This document shows, one piece after another, positions 52,066-60,093 of a stretch of DNA of 64,000 nucleotides (positions are counted from its first letter, which is position 1; every line of letters begins with the position of its first letter). The translations under genes and the position numbers were made by a program. Origin of the DNA: Neisseria perflava (GTDB lineage Bacteria; Pseudomonadota; Gammaproteobacteria; Burkholderiales; Neisseriaceae); NCBI RefSeq assembly GCF_019334725.1, contig NZ_CP079818.1, positions 1,798,001-1,862,000 on the forward strand, read 5' to 3'. Under the pieces are notes generated by a model. It did no database searches. It saw only the letters and a list, made by a program, of their open reading frames with translations, and was not told where the DNA came from.

Positions 52066-52094
52066 AAAAGGGGTATGCCCGGCATACCCCTTTT
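52066..52094 (-). terminator. Terminator of ubiA
   Basis: AAAAGGGGTATGCC (52066-52079) and GGCATACCCCTTTT (52081-52094) form a perfect stem. Together with a single mutated DUS (52104-52115) it closes ubiA. Confidence 0.85.
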
Positions 52095-52127
52095 CCCCTT
52101 CTTTTCAGACGGCCCCAACTTCTTTTT

Positions 52128-53048
52128 TTAAAACAGTTTGGAAACCAAAAATACCCAGAAATAATGGCAGACCAATCCGCAAAACCACGCCAAACCGATG
52201 CGGTTATTGGCCAAAAACGTTTGGAAGCACAACTGGCGATTGCGCGTACGGATGACAACATATTGCTGATACTGCCAATAAACAGTTATCGGCAATATCA
52301 ACCAATACGGCCAAGTTGCACCGATTTTGATACCCAACACCGCCATCAATACCGTAAACCAAAAATGGCAAAGCATAGAGGCAGTAATGTCGTGATGGCC
52401 AAATGTGATTGCCGAAGTTTTAATGCCAATTTTCAAATCGTCTTCTTTGTCCGCCATGGCATAAATCGTGTCGTAAGCCAACGTCCATAAGGCATTGGCG
52501 GTAAACATCAGCCACGCTTCGGAAGGCACTCGGCCTTGCACGGCGGCAAAGGCCATGGGAATGCCGAACGAAAATGCCAGTCCTAAATAAAACTGCGGCA
52601 ACGGGAAAAAGCGTTTGGTAAAGGGATATGTGATGGCCAGGAACAAGGCCGGAAGGCTCATCAGCCAAGTAAAGCGGTTGAGCTGCACCAAGCATAAAGC
52701 TGCCATCAGACACAACATGACGGTCAAAAGCAGCGCTTCGATTTTAGAAACCAAACCTTTGGCAAACGGGCGGTTTTTAGTGCGCTCTACTGCACCGTCA
52801 AAATTGCGGTCGGCAAAGTCATTTACCACGCAACCTGCGCTGCGCATCAAAAATGTGCCTGCGCTAAAGGCAAGAAAAATATCCGCGTCAGGAACGCCTT
52901 TAGACGCAATCCACAATGCCCAATAAGTCGGCCACAGCAAAAGCAGTGTGCCAATGGGTTTGTCGACGCGCATCAGTTTGGCGTATATCACCATCCGTCC
53001 GACAGCGTAACGCGGTAGAAATTGTAGAAAAAAGCGCCTTATGTTCAT
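52128..53048 (-). CDS. ubiA: 4-hydroxybenzoate polyprenyltransferase
   Basis: 306 residues, integral membrane prenyltransferase that adds the polyprenyl tail in ubiquinone synthesis. Both Asp-rich motifs are present: CVVNDFADRNFDGAVERT and AYDTIYAMADKEDDLKIG. N-terminal RVDKPIGTLLLLWPTYWAL is typical. ubiC lies upstream in the same direction, with 173 bases between, and makes its substrate. Confidence 0.95.
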   Translation of the reverse strand: MNIRRFFLQFLPRYAVGRMVIYAKLMRVDKPIGTLLLLWPTYWALWIASKGVPDADIFLAFSAGTFLMRSAGCVVNDFADRNFDGAVERTKNRPFAKGLVSKIEALLLTVMLCLMAALCLVQLNRFTWLMSLPALFLAITYPFTKRFFPLPQFYLGLAFSFGIPMAFAAVQGRVPSEAWLMFTANALWTLAYDTIYAMADKEDDLKIGIKTSAITFGHHDITASMLCHFWFTVLMAVLGIKIGATWPYWLILPITVYWQYQQYVVIRTRNRQLCFQTFLANNRIGLAWFCGLVCHYFWVFLVSKLF

Positions 53049-53221
53049 TGATGTAATGTGTCGTTGTTTATGTGTCGATTCGGAAGGAAAGGCTTTTTAG
53101 AGCCTTAGCTCTTATTATAATTTATTGCCGTCTGAAATCAAACAGATCTTAACAATTTAATTTATTGTATTATATCAGAATTATGACAAACATCGGTAAA
53201 CGGTTTTATTTTCAGACAGCC

Positions 53222-53716
53222 TTAGCGGTATAAATCTATTAATTTCAATAAGAAATATTCTGTTAATTCCAATGTTTCGCCGTTCCAATCGAAATACGAA
53301 CGGCGCGCGGTAACAGGCCGTCTGAAAGATGGATGGTCGAAATCTTCAAAACGAAGAAACTCAAAATCCGAACGCTTCAACGGCAATGTACCGTCAAACA
53401 GGCGCTCACCCAAAGGCTGCGTTCCACAATCCAATAATTCTGTCCATAGACGGCTATCTGGTCGGCACGCGCTTCTGGCTTGTATTACTGTTTCGCCGTC
53501 CAGTTTGAGCAAAACATCGCGCACAAAGATTTCGTCTCCGTTTTCTGCACCCTTCGTCAAACCCAAATACACCGGCTTGACTGAAAAATCCTTACCGGAA
53601 GCGCGCAACGCAGCGGTTAGCGAAGAAACGGTCAGCAAATGTCCGGCCTTAGACGGCAGAAGACTTGAAGCTTCGGCATATGAACAAAGTGTGCCACGCG
53701 GTATATCAAACGCCAT
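53222..53716 (-). CDS. ubiC: Chorismate--pyruvate lyase
   Basis: 164 residues, normal length for UbiC. Cleaves pyruvate from chorismate to give 4-hydroxybenzoate, the first step of the ubiquinone head group. Motifs: VFVRDVLL-type strand, QARSACRPDS (product-binding Arg), GTQPLGERLFDG and the C-terminal LELTEYFL with the catalytic Glu. Overall identity to E. coli UbiC looks low, so the call is by motif order. It overlaps bioD by 11 bases, so it is translated from the bio transcript, then ubiA follows. Confidence 0.78.
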   Translation of the reverse strand: MAFDIPRGTLCSYAEASSLLPSKAGHLLTVSSLTAALRASGKDFSVKPVYLGLTKGAENGDEIFVRDVLLKLDGETVIQARSACRPDSRLWTELLDCGTQPLGERLFDGTLPLKRSDFEFLRFEDFDHPSFRRPVTARRSYFDWNGETLELTEYFLLKLIDLYR

Positions 53717-54362
53717 TTACCACCTCTGTTTTGGCCAACTCCTGCCATTTGGCTTCGGGAAATTCATCTTTCAGACGGCCTTTAAGATATTCCAAGGTAT
53801 CGCCGGCAACGGTTTCATCTTTACTGTCGTGAATATGGTTGAAAATCAGGCTGTGCAACCGGATGCCGTATTGTTTAAGCGCGGCGAAACTGAGCAGGGT
53901 GTGATTGATGCTGCCGAGCCGTCCGCTGGTAACGAGAATGACGGGATAAGCCTGTTGCTGAATATAATCAATAGTCAACAAATCTTCCGTCAGCGGAACC
54001 ATCAATCCGCCCGCGCCTTCGACCAACACGATTTCATATTGCGCCGCCAATTCTTGCGTGGCAGTGCGGATTTTGTCCAAGTCCAAAGCCCTGCCGTCCA
54101 GACGGGCGGCAAGGTGGGGCGAGGCGGGATAGCTGAAGATTTCGGGCATGGTCAGCCCTTGTTTGTCGGCTTCCTGCATGGGTATGCCCATGATTTTGCG
54201 GTGGACGGCGATGTCCTCGGCGATGTTTTGGCAACCGGTTTGCACGGGCTTTTGCGTGATCACGCTTCTGCCCTGCTGCAATAATTGTTTTGCCAACACG
54301 CCGGTGGCGACGGTTTTGCCGATGTCCGTATCAATGCCGCTGACGAAGTAAACGCCTTTCAT
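53706..54362 (-). CDS. bioD: Dethiobiotin synthetase
   Basis: 218 residues. Closes the ureido ring of dethiobiotin with CO2 and ATP. P-loop SGIDTDIGKTVATG near residue 8, KPVQTG, VEGAGGLMVPL and the nucleotide-specificity region FNHIHDS. ATG 54362 overlaps the bioA stop by four bases, so the genes are coupled. Downstream, ubiC starts inside its last codons. Confidence 0.95.
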   Translation of the reverse strand: MKGVYFVSGIDTDIGKTVATGVLAKQLLQQGRSVITQKPVQTGCQNIAEDIAVHRKIMGIPMQEADKQGLTMPEIFSYPASPHLAARLDGRALDLDKIRTATQELAAQYEIVLVEGAGGLMVPLTEDLLTIDYIQQQAYPVILVTSGRLGSINHTLLSFAALKQYGIRLHSLIFNHIHDSKDETVAGDTLEYLKGRLKDEFPEAKWQELAKTEVVNGV

Positions 54363-55648
54363 TTGCTGTGTTCCTTCAAAATTTGTACGGTTTTGTCGGC
54401 AAGTTCGGTCAAGAGGTCGTCTGAAATGATGTAAGGCGGCATGAGGTACACCAGCCTGCCGAATGGGCGTACCCAAATGCCCTGCGCCACGCAGTCCGCT
54501 TGAAAACGCGCCATATTCACGCCTTTTTCCAGCTCAATTACCCCGATGGCACCCAAAACACGCACATCTTTCACGCCGCGAATGTCCCATGCAGCTTTCA
54601 GACGGCCTTTTAAGATGCTTTCGATGCGGCGGATATTTGCCTGCCAATCTTGGGACAAAAGCAGTTTGACCGAAGCGCAGGCTACGGCACACGCCAGCGG
54701 ATTTGCCATAAATGTCGGTCCGTGCATAAACACACCCGCCTCACCGCGCGAAATCGTTTCGGTGACTTTTTGCGAAGTAATCGCCGCCGCCAACGTCATA
54801 TAGCCGCCGCTCAAGCCCTTGCCGATACACATAATATCCGGTACGACGTCCGCGTGTTCGCAGGCAAACATCTTGCCCGTACGCCCAAATCCAGTGGCAA
54901 TTTCATCAAAAATCAACACGATATCAAATTCGTCGCACAAATCGCGCAATCCGCGAAGATACTGCGGATGATAAAAATACATGCCGCCCGCGCCCTGCAC
55001 GACCGGTTCCAAAATAAAGGCGGCGATATCCGCATGATGCGCTTCAAACAAGGCGCGGACAGGCTGCAAATCCGCCTCGTCCCATTCATCGTCGAAACGG
55101 CTTTTCGGATTATCGACAAAATAACGCTGTGGTAACGCGCTGCCGAAAATATGGTGCATCCCCGTTTCCGGATCGCAGACAGACATCGCGTTCCAAGTAT
55201 CGCCGTGATACCCGCGCCGTACCGTCGCAATATTCTGCTTCACCGTCAAACCCCGCGCCTGCTGGTATTGCACCGCCATTTTCAGCGCGACTTCCACCGA
55301 AACCGAACCCGAATCCGCATAAAAAATACGGTCCAGCCCCTGCGGCAAAATCCCGACCAACAATTTGCCCAGCTCCACCGCCGGCTCGTGCGTCAAACCG
55401 CCGAACATCACATGCGACATCTGTTTAATCTGCGCTTCAACCGCCTGATTCAAAACGGGATGATTGTAGCCGTGTATCGCACACCACCAAGACGACATCC
55501 CGTCAATCAGCCGCGTACCGTCCGCCAATTCGATGTGCACACCCTCCGCACGGCGCACCGGATAAACAGGCAACGGGTCGGTCATAGATGTATAAGGATG
55601 GAGCAGATGGGCGCGGTCGAAATCGAGCAGGGAGGAATGTTCAGACAT
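54359..55648 (-). CDS. bioA: Adenosylmethionine--8-amino-7-oxononanoate transaminase
   Basis: 429 residues, PLP aminotransferase making 7,8-diaminopelargonic acid from KAPA and SAM. Motifs: HPYTSMTDPLPVYPV, DGMSSWWCAIHGYNHP, GYHGDTWNAMSV, FDEIATGFGRTG and the PLP Lys in CIGKGLSGGYM. ATG 55648 (MSEHSSLLDFDR) gives the family N-terminus, though its ribosome binding site is weak; an ATG 14 codons earlier has AGGAAAT in front. A TATAAT in that stretch could be a -10 for bioA. An AGGTCGTCTGAA DUS variant lies near the 3' end (54414-54425). Confidence 0.93.
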   Translation of the reverse strand: MSEHSSLLDFDRAHLLHPYTSMTDPLPVYPVRRAEGVHIELADGTRLIDGMSSWWCAIHGYNHPVLNQAVEAQIKQMSHVMFGGLTHEPAVELGKLLVGILPQGLDRIFYADSGSVSVEVALKMAVQYQQARGLTVKQNIATVRRGYHGDTWNAMSVCDPETGMHHIFGSALPQRYFVDNPKSRFDDEWDEADLQPVRALFEAHHADIAAFILEPVVQGAGGMYFYHPQYLRGLRDLCDEFDIVLIFDEIATGFGRTGKMFACEHADVVPDIMCIGKGLSGGYMTLAAAITSQKVTETISRGEAGVFMHGPTFMANPLACAVACASVKLLLSQDWQANIRRIESILKGRLKAAWDIRGVKDVRVLGAIGVIELEKGVNMARFQADCVAQGIWVRPFGRLVYLMPPYIISDDLLTELADKTVQILKEHSK

Positions 55649-55700
55649 GTCGAAAACAATGGTTTGATCAGTTTCATTATTATATAACATATTTCCTATT

Positions 55701-56606
55701 TCAGACGGCACGTCTTCCGTACTGCATCAACGCCAATCCGACCACTGCCGCCAAACAGCCGGCAACCAAAGAAACATGCAACGCCTCGCCCAAAAACCAA
55801 GCGGAACACAAAATGCCGAATACCGGCACCAAAGTAATGTACGCCGCCGCGCTGCCGGCGCCCAAAGTCTTCACGCCTTCAAAATACCACGCATAGCTCA
55901 AGACCGTTGCCCCGACAGACAGGCCAATCAAAGCAAACCAGCCCCTGCCGTCCATTTCGGCAAGCATACCAAACGGCAGGCCGTCTGAAATCAGCGCAGG
56001 CGGCAGCAACATCATTGCACCCAGCCAAGCGGTGGCCACAGTGACCGTCAGCGCATCAATCCCCTGCAACACCGCCCTGCCTATCATCGTATAAGTAACC
56101 AAACAGCAAAGGCTGCAAAACACCAGCACTTCGCCCCACCCTATGCCGCCGCCCGACAAAAATGCCGCAATCTCGCCATGCGTGACCGCCCATATCGAGC
56201 CTGCCACTGCCAACAACATACCCGACACAATCTTGCCGTTGAGCTTCTCGCCAAACAACAAAGCCGCAAAAAACATCGTCAACACAGGATTGAACGTGAC
56301 CAACACCGTCGCCCTTGAAGCAAGAATCCGCTGCAAACCCAGCATAGACAACACAGTAAAACCAAATACCCCGAATGCCGCCGCCAGTGCCAATCCAAGC
56401 CATTGTTTGCGCGACAAAACCGCCAAAGTACGCAACCGATACCGTGCAAACAGCCAGCCCAAAAGCAAGATAGCCGCCGTCAAAAAGCGCAGCATACCGC
56501 CCGTTAAAGGTGGCAGCGCCTGTCCCAGCATTCGCCCCATCGGCCAAGATGCGCCCCAAAACGCCGCCATGCCCAATAGTTTTAGATGGATTGCTAAATG
56601 TTTCAT
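55701..56606 (-). CDS. EamA/DMT-family transporter
   Basis: 301 residues with ten membrane helices in two five-helix repeats (drug/metabolite transporter superfamily). Sequence signs: AAFWGASWPMGRMLG in the first helix and the second repeat starting at VLVFCSLCCLVTYTM. Substrate unknown; the position ahead of bioA-bioD hints at a biotin-related or amino acid exporter role, but that is only context. The last codons GCC GTC TGA come from a DUS, so the uptake sequence provides the stop. A second DUS encodes ISDGL. Confidence 0.88.
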   Translation of the reverse strand: MKHLAIHLKLLGMAAFWGASWPMGRMLGQALPPLTGGMLRFLTAAILLLGWLFARYRLRTLAVLSRKQWLGLALAAAFGVFGFTVLSMLGLQRILASRATVLVTFNPVLTMFFAALLFGEKLNGKIVSGMLLAVAGSIWAVTHGEIAAFLSGGGIGWGEVLVFCSLCCLVTYTMIGRAVLQGIDALTVTVATAWLGAMMLLPPALISDGLPFGMLAEMDGRGWFALIGLSVGATVLSYAWYFEGVKTLGAGSAAAYITLVPVFGILCSAWFLGEALHVSLVAGCLAAVVGLALMQYGRRAV

Positions 56607-56737
56607 GGTGATGGATAAATTGAATAATTGGTTTAGAAAGCGTACAAACGCAGTTTGGAAGGATAAATTTCCTTAGCCGCCGATACTTGATAGAGTTTGT
56701 GCGGATAAAATACTACGCTGAATCATTACGGAAACAA

Positions 56738-56779
56738 AGGCCGTCTGAAAGACTGATATCCAGCTTTTTCAGACGGCCT
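56738..56779 (-). terminator. DUS inverted pair after trpB
   Basis: Arms 56738-56749 and 56768-56779. The 130 bases between this and the EamA gene hold nothing I can support beyond that gene's promoter. Confidence 0.85.
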
Positions 56780-56800
56780 TTGCTGCTCAATCAATAAGGC

Positions 56801-58003
56801 TTACAACTCAATGCCTTTGAGTTTCGCCACGGTATTGATGTCTTTATCGCCGCGACCGGAGAGGTTGACCAAAATCACTTGGTCTTTGCTCATTTTCGGC
56901 GCGTTTTTCACCGCCCAAGCAACGGCATGGCTGGATTCCAGCGCAGGAATAATACCCTCGAAACGGCAGAGCAAGTCAAAGGCTTCGAGTGCTTCGTCAT
57001 CTTTGGCAACGGTGTATTCCACGCGGTTGATGTCGTTCAAATGGCTGTGTTCCGGGCCGATGCCTGGGTAGTCCAAGCCTGCGGAAACGGAGTGCGTACC
57101 CAAAACTTGACCGTTTTCGTCCTGCATCAAATAGCTGCGGAAACCGTGCAATACGCCGATAGGGGCTTTGCTGGTAATCGGTGCGGCGTGGTCTGGCGTA
57201 TCCACACCCAAACCGCCGGCTTCTACGCCGACCAAACGTACGTTTTCTTCTTCGATATAGGGATGGAACAAACCGATGGCATTGGAGCCTCCGCCCACGC
57301 AGGCAACGGCAACATCAGGTTGGCGGCCGATAGCTTCCAACATTTGTTCTTTGGCTTCATTGCCGATCACGCGTTGGAAATCGCGTACCATTTCGGGATA
57401 CGGTGCAGGCCCTGCGGCGGTGCCGATGATGTAGAACGTATCGTCCACACGCGCCACCCATTCGCGCATGGCTTCGTTCATCGCGTCCTTCAAAGTACGG
57501 CTGCCGCTGTCAACGCTGACCACGTTCGCACCCAATAATTTCATGCGGAACACGTTCGGCATTTGGCGTTGAATATCGTCCGCACCCATGTACACGTCGC
57601 AAGTCATGCCGAAGCGTGCGGCGACGGTGGCAGAAGCCACGCCGTGCTGACCCGCGCCGGTTTCGGCAATCACGCGTTTTTTGCCCATGCGGCGGGCAAG
57701 CAGAGCCTGACCGATGGTGTTGTTGACTTTGTGCGCGCCAGTGTGGTTCAAATCTTCACGCTTCAGCCAGATTTGTGCGCCGCCCAAATGCTCGGATAAT
57801 CGCGCGGCATGGTAAACAGGGCTGGGACGGCCGACATAGTGTTTCAAATCATGGCGGAACTCTTCCCAAAATGAAGGATCTTCTTTCGCTGCTTTATAGG
57901 CTTCTGCCAATTCTTGCAAAGCAGGAATCAGGGTTTCGGAAACGTACAGGCCGCCGTGTTCGCCGAAAAAGCCGTTCTCGTCGGGAGCGTGATAATTTTT
58001 CAT
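56801..58003 (-). CDS. trpB: Tryptophan synthase beta chain
   Basis: 400 residues. Condenses indole and serine to tryptophan, with the alpha chain (gene not in this window). PLP Lys in the motif LNHTGAHKVNN; glycine-rich phosphate loop CVGGGSNAIG. N-terminus DENGFFGEHGGLYVSETLIP is typical. ATG 58003 has AAGGAAAAAT upstream. It is the last gene of a run trpF - glycosylase-like - membrane protein - trpB, though a DUS pair lies just upstream. Confidence 0.97.
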   Translation of the reverse strand: MKNYHAPDENGFFGEHGGLYVSETLIPALQELAEAYKAAKEDPSFWEEFRHDLKHYVGRPSPVYHAARLSEHLGGAQIWLKREDLNHTGAHKVNNTIGQALLARRMGKKRVIAETGAGQHGVASATVAARFGMTCDVYMGADDIQRQMPNVFRMKLLGANVVSVDSGSRTLKDAMNEAMREWVARVDDTFYIIGTAAGPAPYPEMVRDFQRVIGNEAKEQMLEAIGRQPDVAVACVGGGSNAIGLFHPYIEEENVRLVGVEAGGLGVDTPDHAAPITSKAPIGVLHGFRSYLMQDENGQVLGTHSVSAGLDYPGIGPEHSHLNDINRVEYTVAKDDEALEAFDLLCRFEGIIPALESSHAVAWAVKNAPKMSKDQVILVNLSGRGDKDINTVAKLKGIEL

Positions 58004-58030
58004 GGGATTTTTCCTTGTTCGTTTTATGGT

Positions 58031-58065
58031 TTCAGACGGCCTGATTCAGTACAAGGCCGTCTGAA
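58031..58065 (-). repeat. DUS inverted pair upstream of trpB
   Basis: TTCAGACGGCCT 58031-58042 and AGGCCGTCTGAA 58054-58065; may end transcripts from the membrane-protein gene before trpB. Confidence 0.75.
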
Positions 58066-58114
58066 AGTAAAATTGTCAGCAATTATAGCCGTTTTCCATT
58101 CATCTTGTCGGCAA

Positions 58115-58525
58115 CTAATTGAATAATAATATCAGCAGACAAAATAGGAACAACAGCGTACAGCTCGATGTTGCAATCAATGCCGTACCCAACGGCGGCG
58201 CGATATATTTTTCTTCGTTTTTGTTTCTCAGACATAGTTTCAATGCCAACATCCCCAGCCACAGTGCCAGCAACCAACAACCCAGAAAGTTAAGCGCAAG
58301 CAAAGCAATAATCAACTCATTGGTATTTATAGTACTTACGTTCAAAAATATCCAATTAAGGCCGTTAACAGACATAATGACTGCAGATATTTGTATCACA
58401 TACAAAAGCGTTCCGCCCAACAATACCCTGATATGCCATTGTTTGGCCTTCAGCCACACTGAGACGACATTAAAAAGCCACCACAAAGCCATAAACGTCA
58501 TTAAAGAGATTTCATAACGGTCCAT
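58115..58525 (-). CDS. Small membrane protein of unknown function
   Basis: 136 residues with four predicted membrane helices: about residues 8-25, 34-54, 70-97 and 112-136. No family recognised. More AT-rich than its neighbours. It follows the glycosylase-like gene by only four bases, so the two are probably co-transcribed from trpF. Confidence 0.65.
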   Translation of the reverse strand: MDRYEISLMTFMALWWLFNVVSVWLKAKQWHIRVLLGGTLLYVIQISAVIMSVNGLNWIFLNVSTINTNELIIALLALNFLGCWLLALWLGMLALKLCLRNKNEEKYIAPPLGTALIATSSCTLLFLFCLLILLFN

Positions 58526-58529
58526 CGCT

Positions 58530-59156
58530 CTACTCCTGAAAAACAGTCAATCCAGCCATTTCAAAAAAAGCCCGATATGCCGCCGCTTTTTTCGCCAAAC
58601 TCAAAGGATAGGCACGCGAAGTCGAAGGCAGGCGCGTCAGAGTCAAATCACGCCCCGCATAGGGGAACGGTACTGTTTCGCCGGTCTTCGGCATTTTCAT
58701 GCCGCTGCCTTGAATCTCCAACAAAACTTCGGTTGCCTTGCCGCCGGTGGTGCAAAGATGGCGGCACTTGGGCATTTGCGCCAATACTGCTGCCAAATCG
58801 ACGGTTTCTATCACTTTTAAAAACTTATCCGAAGCATTGCCATGTTCGCGTATTGCCTTCAACACGGTCGGACAAGATGCAATCCCCTTCTCACTTAAAA
58901 ACGCTTTGATTTTATCGGCGTCAAACGCTTTTTCGCCCTGCTTTTGAAAATGCGCCGCATCGCCGAAAAACACCAGCCCATACACACGCCACATATCGTT
59001 TTGAAAATTCGGATAATGAAACTGCATCGCGTGTTTTTCTTCTTTAGGCGGAAACGTCCCCATCATCATGACCGTTGCCTGCGGAGGCAACAAGGCTGCG
59101 AAGGGGTGGGACTCAACGATTGACTCTTGCATATCTGTATTCCGGTTGTTTTTCAT
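58530..59156 (-). CDS. Uracil-DNA-glycosylase superfamily protein
   Basis: 208 residues. UDG-fold signs: motif 1 MMMGTFPPKEEKHAMQFHYP followed by FQNDMWRVYGLVFFGD, a Mug/UDG-like aromatic and Asn arrangement, the central HLCTTGGKATEVL strand and the C-terminal motif LPSTSRAYPLS in place of the usual LPSPS-type loop. It may remove damaged or mismatched bases, but the classic catalytic residues are not obvious, so activity is uncertain. Start ATG 59156 lies 12 bases after trpF and has no clear ribosome binding site; ATG 59132 is an alternative. Confidence 0.75.
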   Translation of the reverse strand: MKNNRNTDMQESIVESHPFAALLPPQATVMMMGTFPPKEEKHAMQFHYPNFQNDMWRVYGLVFFGDAAHFQKQGEKAFDADKIKAFLSEKGIASCPTVLKAIREHGNASDKFLKVIETVDLAAVLAQMPKCRHLCTTGGKATEVLLEIQGSGMKMPKTGETVPFPYAGRDLTLTRLPSTSRAYPLSLAKKAAAYRAFFEMAGLTVFQE

Positions 59157-59168
59157 TCAAACAAATTT

Positions 59169-59789
59169 TCAGACGGCCTTTACTGCCTGAATAAACGCCG
59201 CCATTTTCTCCCTGCTCTTAACCCCGCCGGAGATCTCCACGCCGCCGGACACATCCACCGCCGCCGCGCCACTGATTTTTACCGCTTCGGCAACGTTTTC
59301 CGCAGTCAATCCGCCGGCAAGTATCCACGGTTTGCCGATATTGCCGTGCAACATGGTCCAATCGAAACTTTGTCCCGTACCGCCGTATTCGGTCGGATGA
59401 TAAGCATCAAACAACAAGGCGCGTGCATTCGGAAATTTGGCACAGGCCGTCTGAATATCGGCTGCGGACTGTACACGCACGGCCTTCAAATACGGGCGGT
59501 CAAACCGACGGCAAAAATCATCGTCTTCATCGCCATGAAACTGAATCATATCTATCGGCACCTGACGCAGAATCTCGCGGATGGTTTGCTCGTTTTCATT
59601 CACAAACAAGGCCACCACCGATACAAACGGCGGCAGATTTTTCACAACCGCCTGCGCCTGCTCAATATTCACTGCCCGTTTACTCTTGGCGTAAAACACC
59701 AGCCCGATGGCATCCGCGCCCAATTCGGCAGCGGCCAGCGCGTCTTCAGGTCGGGTAATACCGCAAATTTTGGTGCGTATGGTGTTCAT
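59169..59789 (-). CDS. trpF: Phosphoribosylanthranilate isomerase
   Basis: 206 residues, TIM barrel. Amadori isomerisation in tryptophan synthesis. General base Cys in TKICGITRPEDA and the Asp in the FDAYHPTEYGGTGQSFDW stretch; phosphate-binding loops LAGGLTAENV and DVSGGVE. Not fused to trpC, unlike in enterobacteria. Its last codons AAG GCC GTC TGA lie on a DUS, which supplies the stop. First gene of a run that ends with trpB. Confidence 0.96.
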   Translation of the reverse strand: MNTIRTKICGITRPEDALAAAELGADAIGLVFYAKSKRAVNIEQAQAVVKNLPPFVSVVALFVNENEQTIREILRQVPIDMIQFHGDEDDDFCRRFDRPYLKAVRVQSAADIQTACAKFPNARALLFDAYHPTEYGGTGQSFDWTMLHGNIGKPWILAGGLTAENVAEAVKISGAAAVDVSGGVEISGGVKSREKMAAFIQAVKAV

Positions 59790-59835
59790 GGGGATTGCCT
59801 TTTTAAACAGATGGGTCGGATATTATATAAGTTTA

Positions 59836-59873
59836 AGGCCGTCTGAACATGAAATATCAGGTTCAGACGGCCT
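59836..59873. repeat. DUS inverted pair upstream of trpF
   Basis: Arms 59836-59847 and 59862-59873, on the promoter side of trpF; not after any gene end. Confidence 0.75.
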
Positions 59874-60052
59874 TAAACTTTGAATCAACCATCAGCCGAT
59901 AATTGCTAATAACTTTGTGATTATTACCCTGTTCTTATACTGCCTATTTTTTCATCACAATTAATTTATTCTTTATTATCAAATATCAAACCAAACTATC
60001 CACAATTGGATTCACACAAAATTTGGATAATGCCCGTCAATAAAAAATATTA
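59874..60052. other. AT-rich spacer between trpF and comEC
   Basis: No gene, RNA or repeat that I can support. Confidence 0.5.
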
Positions 60053-60083
60053 AGGCCGTCTGAAAAAGTCTTTCAGACGGCCT
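60053..60083 (-). terminator. DUS inverted pair after comEC
   Basis: Arms 60053-60064 and 60072-60083. Confidence 0.85.
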
Positions 60084-60093
60084 TTTAGCCTTT

